Assembly: GCA_964639955.1 (NCBI GenBank)
Contig: CAZXGJ010000062.1
Location: forward strand, 1-20,920
Source of the DNA: IGN2 sp964639955
GTDB taxonomy: Bacteria; Bacteroidota; Ignavibacteria; Ignavibacteriales; Ignavibacteriaceae
Length of the DNA: 20,920 bases
Direction of reading: 5' to 3'
Positions 1 through 6,033 of the stretch are shown here, piece by piece. Both the position numbers and the translations under genes were made by a program. The stretch's first letter is position 1; each line of letters begins with the position of its first letter. The notes below the pieces were generated by a model, which saw only the letters and a program-made list of their open reading frames with translations, was not told the origin of the DNA and made no database searches.

Positions 1-455
1 TGTCCGTGAGAAATTTCTTCGGGAGTCGCATCTCTCACATCAAGTAATTCAACATCAAACTCAAGATTTTTTCCGGCAAGCGGATGATTAAAGTTTACGG
101 TTATGTCTTCATTCTCAATTTTTGTTATCACAAACTGAAGATGCTGTCCTTCGGGAGAATGTGCAAAGTAAGTCATTCCGATTTCAAGCTCTGCTTCTTC
201 AGGAAACAGACTGCGATTAATTTTTTGAACTGCGTTTTCATCATATTCACCATAAGCATCTGCAGCAGCAAGTTTAATATTTTTCTTACTTCCGATAATC
301 ATATTGCCAATAGCTTCTTCCAGTCCGGGCAGTATCTGATGATTACCGGAGATGAAAGAAAACGGTCCGCCTTTTTCTGTTGAATCGAGCAGTTCGCCGT
401 TTTCATCTTTTAATATATAATTGAATGTTACAACTTTGTTTGCTTGTAAAGCCAT
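1..455 (-). CDS. slyD: SlyD-type FKBP peptidyl-prolyl cis-trans isomerase (3' end outside window)
   Basis: The minus strand is open from an ATG at 455 to the window edge (151 codons). It reads MALQANKVVTFNYILKDENG at the N-terminus, then an FKBP core with LDSTEKGGPFSF and HQILPGLEEAI, an inserted-flap region, and NFNHPLAGKNLEFDVELL near the visible end, followed by DVRDATPEEISHG. The split FKBP fold with NHPLAGK is typical of SlyD, a cytoplasmic proline isomerase/chaperone; SlyD proteins often end in a metal-binding His-rich tail, which would lie beyond the window. GGAG about 8 bases upstream supports the start. It is divergent from the M1 peptidase. Confidence 0.9.
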   Translation of the reverse strand, partial: MALQANKVVTFNYILKDENGELLDSTEKGGPFSFISGNHQILPGLEEAIGNMIIGSKKNIKLAAADAYGEYDENAVQKINRSLFPEEAELEIGMTYFAHSPEGQHLQFVITKIENEDITVNFNHPLAGKNLEFDVELLDVRDATPEEISHG

Positions 456-729
456 CTTTACTCCATTTATTTTTTAAAATTGGGTGGTATTATACTATTT
501 ATATGCAGGAAAACCAATCTGAATTACCGCCGTTCCGTGCTTTGGCATCACTTTGAGAGACTCGGAATTCTTCAATTAAACAAGTTAATAGATTCAGGTT
601 CTTCTACCGATAAATCGCGACCGACCGGAATTACTTCCGTTGATAAAATCTGCTGCACTAATCATCATCTCAAAAACTATCGTATTAAATCTATATTTTT
701 GACGTCAACAGCAAAAGGATTTATCAAAG
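456..729. other. Divergent intergenic region between slyD and the M1 peptidase
   Basis: About 270 bp without a convincing gene. It should hold the promoters of both flanking genes. A TAnnTTTG-like Bacteroidota -7 element (TATTTTTG) lies at 694-701, but I see no clear -33 partner. A short inverted repeat CGGAA-TTAC-TTCCG sits at 636-649. Several short interrupted open stretches are present on both strands; none extends far enough to call. Confidence 0.4.
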
Positions 730-2388
730 ATGAAACAAATAATAATTGCCTTCGTTATCGTACTTACCTGCTCGATTCAACTGCATTCACAATTCGGCTC
801 ACAGGATTCCGGCGGTCCGCTTACACCTGAATGGGCTGCGTACGATGTTAAGTTTTACAACATAAACCTCCACATCAATCCTGATAAGCAAACGATAAAC
901 GGCTGGGTTGGTGTAACTGCTGAAGCTGTTACAAATATGAAAGTGTTTGTTCTTGATCTTGATGACAGATACAGAATCACCAAAATAGTTTGTCCGCCAG
1001 AGGCGGATTCGGATTCTCTTGTTGATTACAAAGAACTTTTTTTCAAACACGAAAATGGCAAAATTAAAATTCGATTGCCGGAAGAAGTAAAAAAAGGGAA
1101 TGAATTCACGGTAAAAATTTACTACAACGGAAAACCAAGAGTTGCAGAAAAGCCACCGTGGGATGATGGATTTGTCTGGAGTAAAACTAAAAATGGAGAG
1201 CATTGGATCGGAGTCACTTGCCAGGGCGGCGGTGCAGATACATGGTGGCCATGCAAAGATCATCCTTCCGATGAACCGGATTCTGTTTTATTGAACTGGA
1301 CAGTCCCTGAAAATTTAATATGTGCATCAAACGGAAAACTGAGATACGTTCTCGTCAACAAAGAAGGAACAAAAACTTTTAGCTGGTTTGTTTCAAATCC
1401 GATTAATAATTATGGTATTTCAATTCACGCTGCACCGTACGATACTATTCAATACAAATACATAAGTGTAACCGGAGAAGAAATTCCTGTAACCATCTGG
1501 GTTCTTCCCGAAAATATGGAGAAAGCAAAAGAACATTGTCCAGAATTTTTAGATCACTTAAAATGGTATGAAGAACTTCTCGGTCCATATCCTTTCCGTG
1601 TAGATAAATACGGCGTTGCAGAAACTCCATACCTCGGAATGGAACACCAGACGATAATTGCAAACGGATATGGTTACAGAGATGATCAGTTTGGATTTGA
1701 CTGGCTGCATCATCACGAGCTTGGTCACGAGTGGTGGGGGAATATGGTCACCGCAAAAGACTGGAGCGATTTCTGGATCCACGAAGCAGTGTGCGGTTAT
1801 ATGCAAACACTTTACATTGAAGATAAATTACCCGACAGAAGTCCTTCTGCATTTATGATGAACTGGAAACTCTGGAAAAATGAACAACCAATCGCTCCCC
1901 GAAAAGAAATGACCAGCAACGATGCTTATACAAACGATATGTATTCAAAAGGTTCTTATGTGCTTCATACGTTGCGATATTATGTTGGAGATAAAACATT
2001 TAAAATGATTTTGAGAAGATGGGCTTATCCCAAACCTGAGATGGAAAAAGTAATAGACGGAAGTCAATGCAGATTTGCAACTAGTGATGAGTTTCTTGAA
2101 ATCGCAGAGCAAGTTTCCGGTCGTGAGCTCGATTGGTTCTGGGAAGTTTATTTCAGGCAAGCGTCTCTGCCGGTTCTTAATGTTAAAATTGAAAACGGCT
2201 TTCTTTATCTCGAATGGAAAATTGAAAACGATCTTCCGTTCTCTGTCCCTGTTGAAGTAAAATTAGGTGAGGAAATTATTAAAGTAGAAATGCGTGAAGG
2301 TGCAGGCTCGCTTAAAATTCCGGAAGGAGTTGAGCCCGTAATTGATCTGGATAAGTGGATTACGATGGCTGAGCCGGAAGGAGAGTAA
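730..2388 (+). CDS. Secreted M1-family zinc metallopeptidase
   Basis: A 552-residue gluzincin aminopeptidase, probably exported: residues 1-20 form a hydrophobic signal peptide. The N-terminal beta domain spans roughly 35-230 and the catalytic domain about 240-480. The zinc site is complete: HELGH at 329-333 with third ligand Glu352 in WIHEA, the 19-residue spacing usual for M1. The exopeptidase motif reads GMEH (303-306) where GxMEN is classical. Tyr405 in MYSKGSY is the likely transition-state tyrosine. The protein stops soon after the catalytic domain, so the large helical C-terminal domain of PepN-type enzymes is absent. No T9SS tail is seen. A palindrome inside the gene encodes residues around 88-93 (listed separately). 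The exact peptide substrate cannot be told from sequence. Confidence 0.93.
   Translation: MKQIIIAFVIVLTCSIQLHSQFGSQDSGGPLTPEWAAYDVKFYNINLHINPDKQTINGWVGVTAEAVTNMKVFVLDLDDRYRITKIVCPPEADSDSLVDYKELFFKHENGKIKIRLPEEVKKGNEFTVKIYYNGKPRVAEKPPWDDGFVWSKTKNGEHWIGVTCQGGGADTWWPCKDHPSDEPDSVLLNWTVPENLICASNGKLRYVLVNKEGTKTFSWFVSNPINNYGISIHAAPYDTIQYKYISVTGEEIPVTIWVLPENMEKAKEHCPEFLDHLKWYEELLGPYPFRVDKYGVAETPYLGMEHQTIIANGYGYRDDQFGFDWLHHHELGHEWWGNMVTAKDWSDFWIHEAVCGYMQTLYIEDKLPDRSPSAFMMNWKLWKNEQPIAPRKEMTSNDAYTNDMYSKGSYVLHTLRYYVGDKTFKMILRRWAYPKPEMEKVIDGSQCRFATSDEFLEIAEQVSGRELDWFWEVYFRQASLPVLNVKIENGFLYLEWKIENDLPFSVPVEVKLGEEIIKVEMREGAGSLKIPEGVEPVIDLDKWITMAEPEGE
993..1007. repeat. Palindromic element inside the M1 peptidase gene
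   Basis: TCCGCC-AGA-GGCGGA forms a perfect 6-bp stem with a 3-base loop. It is GC-rich in an AT-rich gene and encodes CPPEAD in a predicted loop of the N-terminal beta domain. It resembles short REP-like palindromes that recur in Bacteroidota-type genomes; only one copy is in this window, so mobility is inferred. Confidence 0.5.
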
Positions 2389-2410
2389 GATTAGGAGTAA
2401 GAGTATAAAT

Positions 2411-2438
2411 AAGAGTAAGAGTTTAAATTCTTACGCTT
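2411..2438. terminator. Possible bidirectional terminator hairpin between convergent genes
   Basis: GTAAGA (2415-2420) pairs with TCTTAC (2429-2434) over an 8-base AT loop, extended by AAG/CTT outside one mismatch. It lies between the convergent ends of the M1 peptidase and the toxin gene. There is no long T-run, so strength is uncertain. Confidence 0.4.
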
Positions 2439-2441
2439 GCT

Positions 2442-2699
2442 CTATTTCCTATAAACATCCTTCCTATGTTTAATGCGATAGATATAAATTGTTTGCGATT
2501 TGTCGTTTATTTCGAAAAGGATCCTGTATTTCCCGGAACGAATTCTGTACCCTTCTTCATTCGTGAGCTTTTGAATTCCGATAGGTCTTGGCTCATTGTT
2601 TAATTTTCTTATATGATGGAAAAGTTTTTTCACTTCCAAATCTGGTAAGCGATCAAGGTCTTTAGAGGCGGAAGGTTCTAAAAATATTTTATAACCCAC
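2442..2699 (-). CDS. RelE/ParE-type toxin of a type II toxin-antitoxin pair
   Basis: An 85-residue basic protein with the RelE/ParE layout: an N-terminal helix pair (PSASKDLDRLPDLEVKKLF), then the sheet containing YRIRSGKYRILFEI, and a C-terminal IYRIKHRKDVYRK. The G-x-YRIR-x-G-x-YR-I pattern and the terminal HRxDVY motif are characteristic. RelE members cleave mRNA on the ribosome, ParE members poison gyrase; the basic residues here fit an RNase-like RelE, but I cannot separate the two. The only in-frame start is GTG at 2699, which overlaps the antitoxin stop by 11 bases, indicating translational coupling. Confidence 0.85.
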   Translation of the reverse strand: MGYKIFLEPSASKDLDRLPDLEVKKLFHHIRKLNNEPRPIGIQKLTNEEGYRIRSGKYRILFEINDKSQTIYIYRIKHRKDVYRK

Positions 2700-2874
2700 G
2701 TTTTGTCAGGTACTGATCAATAGTTAAACTTTTCCCTTTCATTTTTTTCGCTTTTTCGAAGTCTGAGATATCTTCCAGCAATTCTATTGCTTCACCTAAC
2801 ACAGGATTCTTTTTTAGCTTTTCCCAGTCAGAGGAAGTTATTTTAATTTGCTTTTTTGTTTTTATAATTGTCAT
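2689..2874 (-). CDS. Antitoxin partner of the RelE/ParE toxin
   Basis: A 61-residue protein starting MTIIKTKKQIKIT and ending LTIDQYLTKRGL. It lies immediately upstream of the toxin with an 11-base overlap, the usual antitoxin-first order. The frame can be extended to a TTG at 2913, but the ATG at 2874 with GGGA about 10 bases upstream is the better start. It is small and charged, with a beta-like N-terminus and a helical middle (LGEAIELLEDISDFEKAKKM), as expected for a protein that neutralises RelE and may bind its own promoter. I do not recognise a specific DNA-binding family. Confidence 0.75.
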   Translation of the reverse strand: MTIIKTKKQIKITSSDWEKLKKNPVLGEAIELLEDISDFEKAKKMKGKSLTIDQYLTKRGL

Positions 2875-3007
2875 CTTATAGACATTCCCATTGTTGATTA
2901 TTCTGATTTCCAATCCAAAACTAAGTTCAATCTACAAAATTATCAACTCATATTTAGGCTTTTAACAGAAAATTTGATATTGAGGAACCCCCATTCCATC
3001 CAAATTT

Positions 3008-3046
3008 ATCCTCCATCCGGCAACTGCCGAATCAGCGCAGGAGGAT
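3008..3046. repeat. Nested inverted repeat
   Basis: Outer arms ATCCTCC (3008-3014) and GGAGGAT (3040-3046) enclose an inner hairpin CGGCA-AC-TGCCG (3018-3029). It is locally GC-rich in an otherwise AT-rich non-coding stretch. It has the look of a REP/MITE-like palindrome; it might also end transcription of the secreted-protein gene coming from the right. Confidence 0.45.
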
Positions 3047-3061
3047 TTATTTTGCGAAGTT

Positions 3062-3214
3062 TTAATGATGTAAGACTATCTTCTTTGTTTCCGAATACTC
3101 TCCAGCTTTTAACTGATAAAAATATATCCCGCTTGCTATGTCAGGACTGGAGTCCTGACCTACGGAAAACTCAACTTCATACTCACCGGCTGGTTTTTCT
3201 TCATTAACAAAGGG
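3062..3214 (-). pseudogene. Orphan C-terminal tail of a T9SS sorting domain
   Basis: The minus strand encodes 50 residues then a stop at 3062-3064: it begins PFVNEEKPAGEYEVEF, continues through DIASGIYFYQLKAGEY and ends SETKKIVLHH. This matches the last half of a T9SS type-A domain; the neighbouring 722-residue protein has VLVNEEKQPGVYEEVF and SGVYLYRLTAG in the same places. The upstream half (NYPNPFNP part) is missing. It lies in the same frame as the neighbouring gene (stop codons 204 bases apart), so it would be translated only on readthrough of that gene's TGA. A 20-base palindrome sits inside it. Confidence 0.75.
3140..3159. repeat. 20-base palindrome inside the orphan sorting-domain tail
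   Basis: GTCAGGACT-GG-AGTCCTGAC is a 9-bp perfect inverted repeat with 2 central bases. On the coding (minus) strand it encodes part of VGQDSSPDI. The three intact sorting domains in this window have no matching residues: about 5 extra amino acids lie between the conserved Phe and the SG(V/I)Y motif, so the palindrome looks inserted. Confidence 0.6.
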
Positions 3215-3218
3215 AAGC

Positions 3219-3252
3219 CTCACCCCGTCCCTCTCCGAAGGAGAGGGTGGAT
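3219..3252. repeat. CCTCACC-hairpin element, copy 1 (plus orientation)
   Basis: CCTCACC is followed by an 8-bp hairpin, CCCTCTCC-GAA-GGAGAGGG (3229-3247). A second copy, CCTCACC then ATCCTCTCC-AAA-GGAGAGGA, occurs about 250 bp away on the opposite strand inside the next gene. The two share both the lead sequence and the hairpin core, so they belong to one repeat family. This copy lies between the stop of the secreted-protein gene and the orphan tail. Confidence 0.65.
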
Positions 3253-3265
3253 GATTTTTAAAAAT

Positions 3266-5434
3266 TCATTTTAACAAAACTAATTTCTTTGTGTCACTAA
3301 ATCCTTGTCCTGAGCCTGTCGAAGGATCACCGGCAGTTAATCTGTAAAGATAAACACCGCTTGGTAAATTGCTGCCATCAAAAACTTCTTCATAAACACC
3401 GGGCTGCTTTTCTTCATTTACAAGCACCGCTGCTTCTCTGCCTAAAAGGTCATAAACTATTAATTGCACAAAAGTCCTCTCCTTTGGAGAGGATTTAGGT
3501 GAGGCAGGTATTGTAAATTTTATTTTTGTAACCGGGTTAAATGGGTTGGGGTAGTTCTGCTCTAGCACAAACTCTGTTGGTACTGGATTGGGTTCAACTC
3601 CAGTAATATAGTCCACGTATACCGTAAACTGGAGTGAGCCTTGGGCCCCATGTTCATCCTTAACCGAGATTAAGGCTGTGAACCAACCTGTGTCAGTAGT
3701 CTGACCTGTGACTACCGCTGTCACCTCGCCTACTCCAGAACCTGACATCAATTGCATACCTGGCACGCCGATATCACCCGGAAGGGTGAATAGAGTATCA
3801 CCATCCATATCCTGGAACAAAAAGTTCCAGGTGTAAGATGAGTCTTTCCAACAATACAGCGTATCAGGCCAACTGCCGACAAATTGGGGCGCGTGGTTTA
3901 TGGGCGGAACATAGAGTTCCACCTGAATTACCCAAGACAAGGTATCCTGTCCGCCATAGCCGTCATCAGCTAAGACAGAAACAGGATGAGAGCCAGTATC
4001 GTTGATACTGGGCGTGCCTGATATCACTACACTGCTAATGCCTTCGGTTAAAAAGGTGAGCCAAGAAGGCTTGGCCAGCCAAGAGAATGATACAGTGTCG
4101 TCATCCGCGTCTTCAACATTAAGTTGAACTTGATAACTACTATCTACCCACGCGTGAGTGGGTGGCCAAGGCGGGATGAACACGGGCTGGCGATTAACAC
4201 GCAAATTAAACTGCGTATTAACCACATTAATATCTGTATCCTTGACTGTAACAGTGATGGGAAAGCTGCCGCCTTGAGTTGGCGTGCCGGCAATCAGGCC
4301 AGTGCGGTAACCAATTGTCAGTCCTACAGGCTGGCCTGACATAGTGTACTTTAAGCCTAAGCCTGAAGCTTGAACCTGGTACTGGAACGGCGTACCCATT
4401 TGGATGAGTGCATTGGGTATTGGCTGAACCACAGGTGGTTCAACATAATCGTAGCGGTAAATTTTACCAGCACCACCTATCCAACCATGATGTTGGTCTG
4501 GTGTTGCAATTCCAATTAATGGATCTGACATAACCTCCATAAGTATGTTCCAAGAAGAACCGTTATCAGTACTTTTCAGAATTCCATTTAGAGCTAATGT
4601 TCCACTTAAATTACCAGTAACAAATAAGCTTCCGGTTTGTGGATTTATAGATAATCCCTCTTTTTGGCCTTGATCAATCCAGCTATAATGTAAGTTCCAA
4701 GTGAAACCGCCATCTGCTGTACGATACAAATAAGCATCAGGATGATTAGACCAAACATTGGATACTAAGGCGTAACCCAAGTTATCGTCTAAGAATTTAA
4801 CTTTTTCCACCTGATAATCAGACGGCAGGTTAGCTGAAATCCAACTGTTACCTCCGTCAGTAGTACGGTCAAGAGTTCCATTAACTCCATAAACAATGAA
4901 GTTTAGGGAGTTAAAAGCATGAATGCCTCCACCTATATGCTGAGGAAATTGTTCTAAATCCCAAGTAGTACCACCATTTGAAGTTTTAAGTATCAATAGA
5001 TACTCAAAACTGCCGTCATATGATCCAACTATCCAAATACTGGAACCAACCTTTATAATTTGGCCCCATATACTTTGGGAAGCTGGGTGTGTCATTTGAA
5101 CCCAGTTAATACCGCCGTTGGTTGTTCGGTAGATAGGTCCTGAACCTGAATTACCGCCACAAGCCCAACCATTTAGGTTGTCTTCCATGTACACGTCGTA
5201 CATATTGAAAGGAAGAGCAACATTGAGTTGCACATCAAAAGTATATCCACCGTCTGAAGTGTGAATTATCTTTTGCGAGCCTATGTGGCTGAACCAGCCG
5301 TTAAGACTATCGGTAAAGTGGAACCCAAAAAAGGCTCCTGGATTGTTGTAGGCTTCGGTCCACTGTGCTTTGAGCGGCGTCATAAATAACGCCATTATAA
5401 GCCCAAATACAAGAAATAATTTAAGTGTCTTCAT
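3266..5434 (-). CDS. Secreted Asp-box (BNR-like) and Ig-like protein with T9SS sorting domain
   Basis: A 722-residue exported protein. A signal peptide (1-23, ending LKA-Q) is followed by a beta-propeller-like region with six Asp-box motifs of the S/T-x-(D/N)-G-G-x-x-W type, at about 58, 103, 150, 190, 238 and 287; their form resembles Ycf48-like/BNR propellers. Three Ig/cadherin-like domains follow, roughly 333-415 (with a SGQPVGL and IAGTPT putative-Ig pattern), 416-507 and 513-608. Residues 624-722 are a T9SS type-A domain (EQNYPNPFNPVTKIKF to KKLVLLK), which directs passage through the outer membrane by the PorU-type machinery. AAGGAG six bases before the ATG supports the start. Two palindromic insertions lie within the sorting domain (residues about 644-654 and 704-711). 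The ligand is unknown; a cell-surface adhesion or sensing role is only a guess. Confidence 0.88.
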   Translation of the reverse strand: MKTLKLFLVFGLIMALFMTPLKAQWTEAYNNPGAFFGFHFTDSLNGWFSHIGSQKIIHTSDGGYTFDVQLNVALPFNMYDVYMEDNLNGWACGGNSGSGPIYRTTNGGINWVQMTHPASQSIWGQIIKVGSSIWIVGSYDGSFEYLLILKTSNGGTTWDLEQFPQHIGGGIHAFNSLNFIVYGVNGTLDRTTDGGNSWISANLPSDYQVEKVKFLDDNLGYALVSNVWSNHPDAYLYRTADGGFTWNLHYSWIDQGQKEGLSINPQTGSLFVTGNLSGTLALNGILKSTDNGSSWNILMEVMSDPLIGIATPDQHHGWIGGAGKIYRYDYVEPPVVQPIPNALIQMGTPFQYQVQASGLGLKYTMSGQPVGLTIGYRTGLIAGTPTQGGSFPITVTVKDTDINVVNTQFNLRVNRQPVFIPPWPPTHAWVDSSYQVQLNVEDADDDTVSFSWLAKPSWLTFLTEGISSVVISGTPSINDTGSHPVSVLADDGYGGQDTLSWVIQVELYVPPINHAPQFVGSWPDTLYCWKDSSYTWNFLFQDMDGDTLFTLPGDIGVPGMQLMSGSGVGEVTAVVTGQTTDTGWFTALISVKDEHGAQGSLQFTVYVDYITGVEPNPVPTEFVLEQNYPNPFNPVTKIKFTIPASPKSSPKERTFVQLIVYDLLGREAAVLVNEEKQPGVYEEVFDGSNLPSGVYLYRLTAGDPSTGSGQGFSDTKKLVLLK
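3301..3327. repeat. Palindromic element in the sorting domain (PSTGSGQG insert)
   Basis: ATCCTT (3301-3306) pairs with AAGGAT (3322-3327) around GTCCTGAGCCTGTCG. On the coding strand it gives PSTGSGQG between AGD and FSDTKK. The sorting domains of the DUF4397 protein (AGNFREIKK) and the FG-GAP protein (AGNYRQTIK) have no such residues, so 8 codons (24 bases) look inserted. The sequence resembles a palindrome type often met as in-frame inserts in environmental genomes. Confidence 0.65.
3470..3505. repeat. CCTCACC-hairpin element, copy 2 (minus orientation, inside a CDS)
   Basis: Hairpin TCCTCTCC-TTT-GGAGAGGA lies at 3475-3493. On the coding strand the element encodes ASPKSSPKERT between TIP and FVQLIVYD. 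The DUF4397 protein has only TIP-NNE-FVTLKVYN there, a difference of 8 residues (24 bases), so the frame is kept. It is the inverted relative of the element at 3219-3252. Confidence 0.68.
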
Positions 5435-5654
5435 GACGTACTCCTTTTTTATTTAAATCCCGAAAAGAAGAATTACTAAATACAAGACCAATTGCCACCA
5501 GTATGAAAATTAATATTAATTGCTACTTAAATGTTTAATAAATATTTAGAGCAAAATCAAATTTCGAAATACCGGACTCGCTTATTCTCAAAAATAGTTT
5601 CGAAATAATAGACCTAATTAATTTCAAAATTATAGACCTGAAGATTTCAGAATT
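5435..5654. other. Non-coding region upstream of the secreted Asp-box protein
   Basis: AT-rich, with no gene seen. It must carry the promoter of the secreted protein on the minus strand, but I see no convincing -35/-10 or -33/-7 pair. Its left-to-right end (5562-5662) holds a short degenerate direct-repeat series described separately. Confidence 0.4.
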
Positions 5655-5662
5655 TCAGACCT
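5562..5662. repeat. Four degenerate direct repeats, TTTC-A-AAT-ATAGACCT type
   Basis: Four 18-base units can be aligned: TTTCGAAATACCGGACTC (5562), TTTCGAAATAATAGACCT (5598), TTTCAAAATTATAGACCT (5622) and TTTCAGAATTTCAGACCT (5645). Start-to-start distances are 36, 24 and 23. The last unit overlaps the stop of the decayed nuclease-like fragment. A related string, GGTCTGAAA, occurs in reverse orientation near 17691. Function unknown. Confidence 0.5.
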
Positions 5663-5990
5663 GAACTCCTTTGTACTTCGCAAGCGCGGGATTGAATTCA
5701 AAATAATTCGCTTCATCAAACCATGCACACCTGAAATCATCAAGCGTTAACCACAATCTGAGTGAGAGTGCCCTTGCATATAGAAATAGTTGTCCAATCG
5801 CTTTTTTATCTTTTACGGCCTCAGGTTTGTAAGCAAGAATATATACTTTATAATTTCTTATTTGTGAAATATCAATATGCCCGGATATGCCTTCATTTAT
5901 TTCCTTAGCCCAAAACCAAACCGGTACTTCAGCAGCAATTGTAGTTGAATCATTCAATAATACAAAATTTTCTATTGCCTTGTGTTTATT
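5655..5990 (-). pseudogene. N-terminally truncated PD-(D/E)XK nuclease-like fragment
   Basis: The open frame runs from just after a stop at 5991-5993 to TGA at 5655 with no ATG; only a TTG at 5957 could start it. It reads VPVWFWAKEIN, GHIDISQIRNYKVYILAYKP, then IGQLFLYARALSL and FRCAWFDEANYFEFNPAL. G-H-I-D, followed by beta-strand x-x-Y-K-P and a helix QL-x-x-YA, resembles the core of PD-(D/E)XK nuclease-like proteins. In that family I would expect D/E-x-K at LAYKP; here the acidic residue is Ala, so catalysis is probably lost. Missing N-terminus, absent start codon and mutated site together suggest a remnant. Family assignment is by motif memory and is moderate. Confidence 0.5.
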
Positions 5991-6033
5991 TTAGCGGTTG
6001 GGATTTACAGGCATTCAAATAACAGGCGTTAAA

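Noticed and set aside
480..830. 116-codon plus-strand frame overlapping the start of the M1 peptidase
   Set aside because: It runs into the signal-peptide region of the peptidase in another frame, has no good ribosome site and no recognisable domain.
799..1263. 154-codon minus-strand frame inside the M1 peptidase gene
   Set aside because: It is antisense to a clearly coding gene with an intact zinc site and shows no domain of its own.
4070..4090. CTTGGC-CA-GCCAAG inverted repeat in the Asp-box/Ig gene
   Set aside because: It encodes ordinary Ig-like sequence (LAKPSWL) with no sign of an insert relative to the neighbouring domains, so it is probably a coding coincidence.
5562..5662. Possible mini-CRISPR array
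   Set aside because: Repeats are degenerate, spacing is uneven (36, 24, 23) with spacers of only about 5-18 bases, and no cas gene is near.
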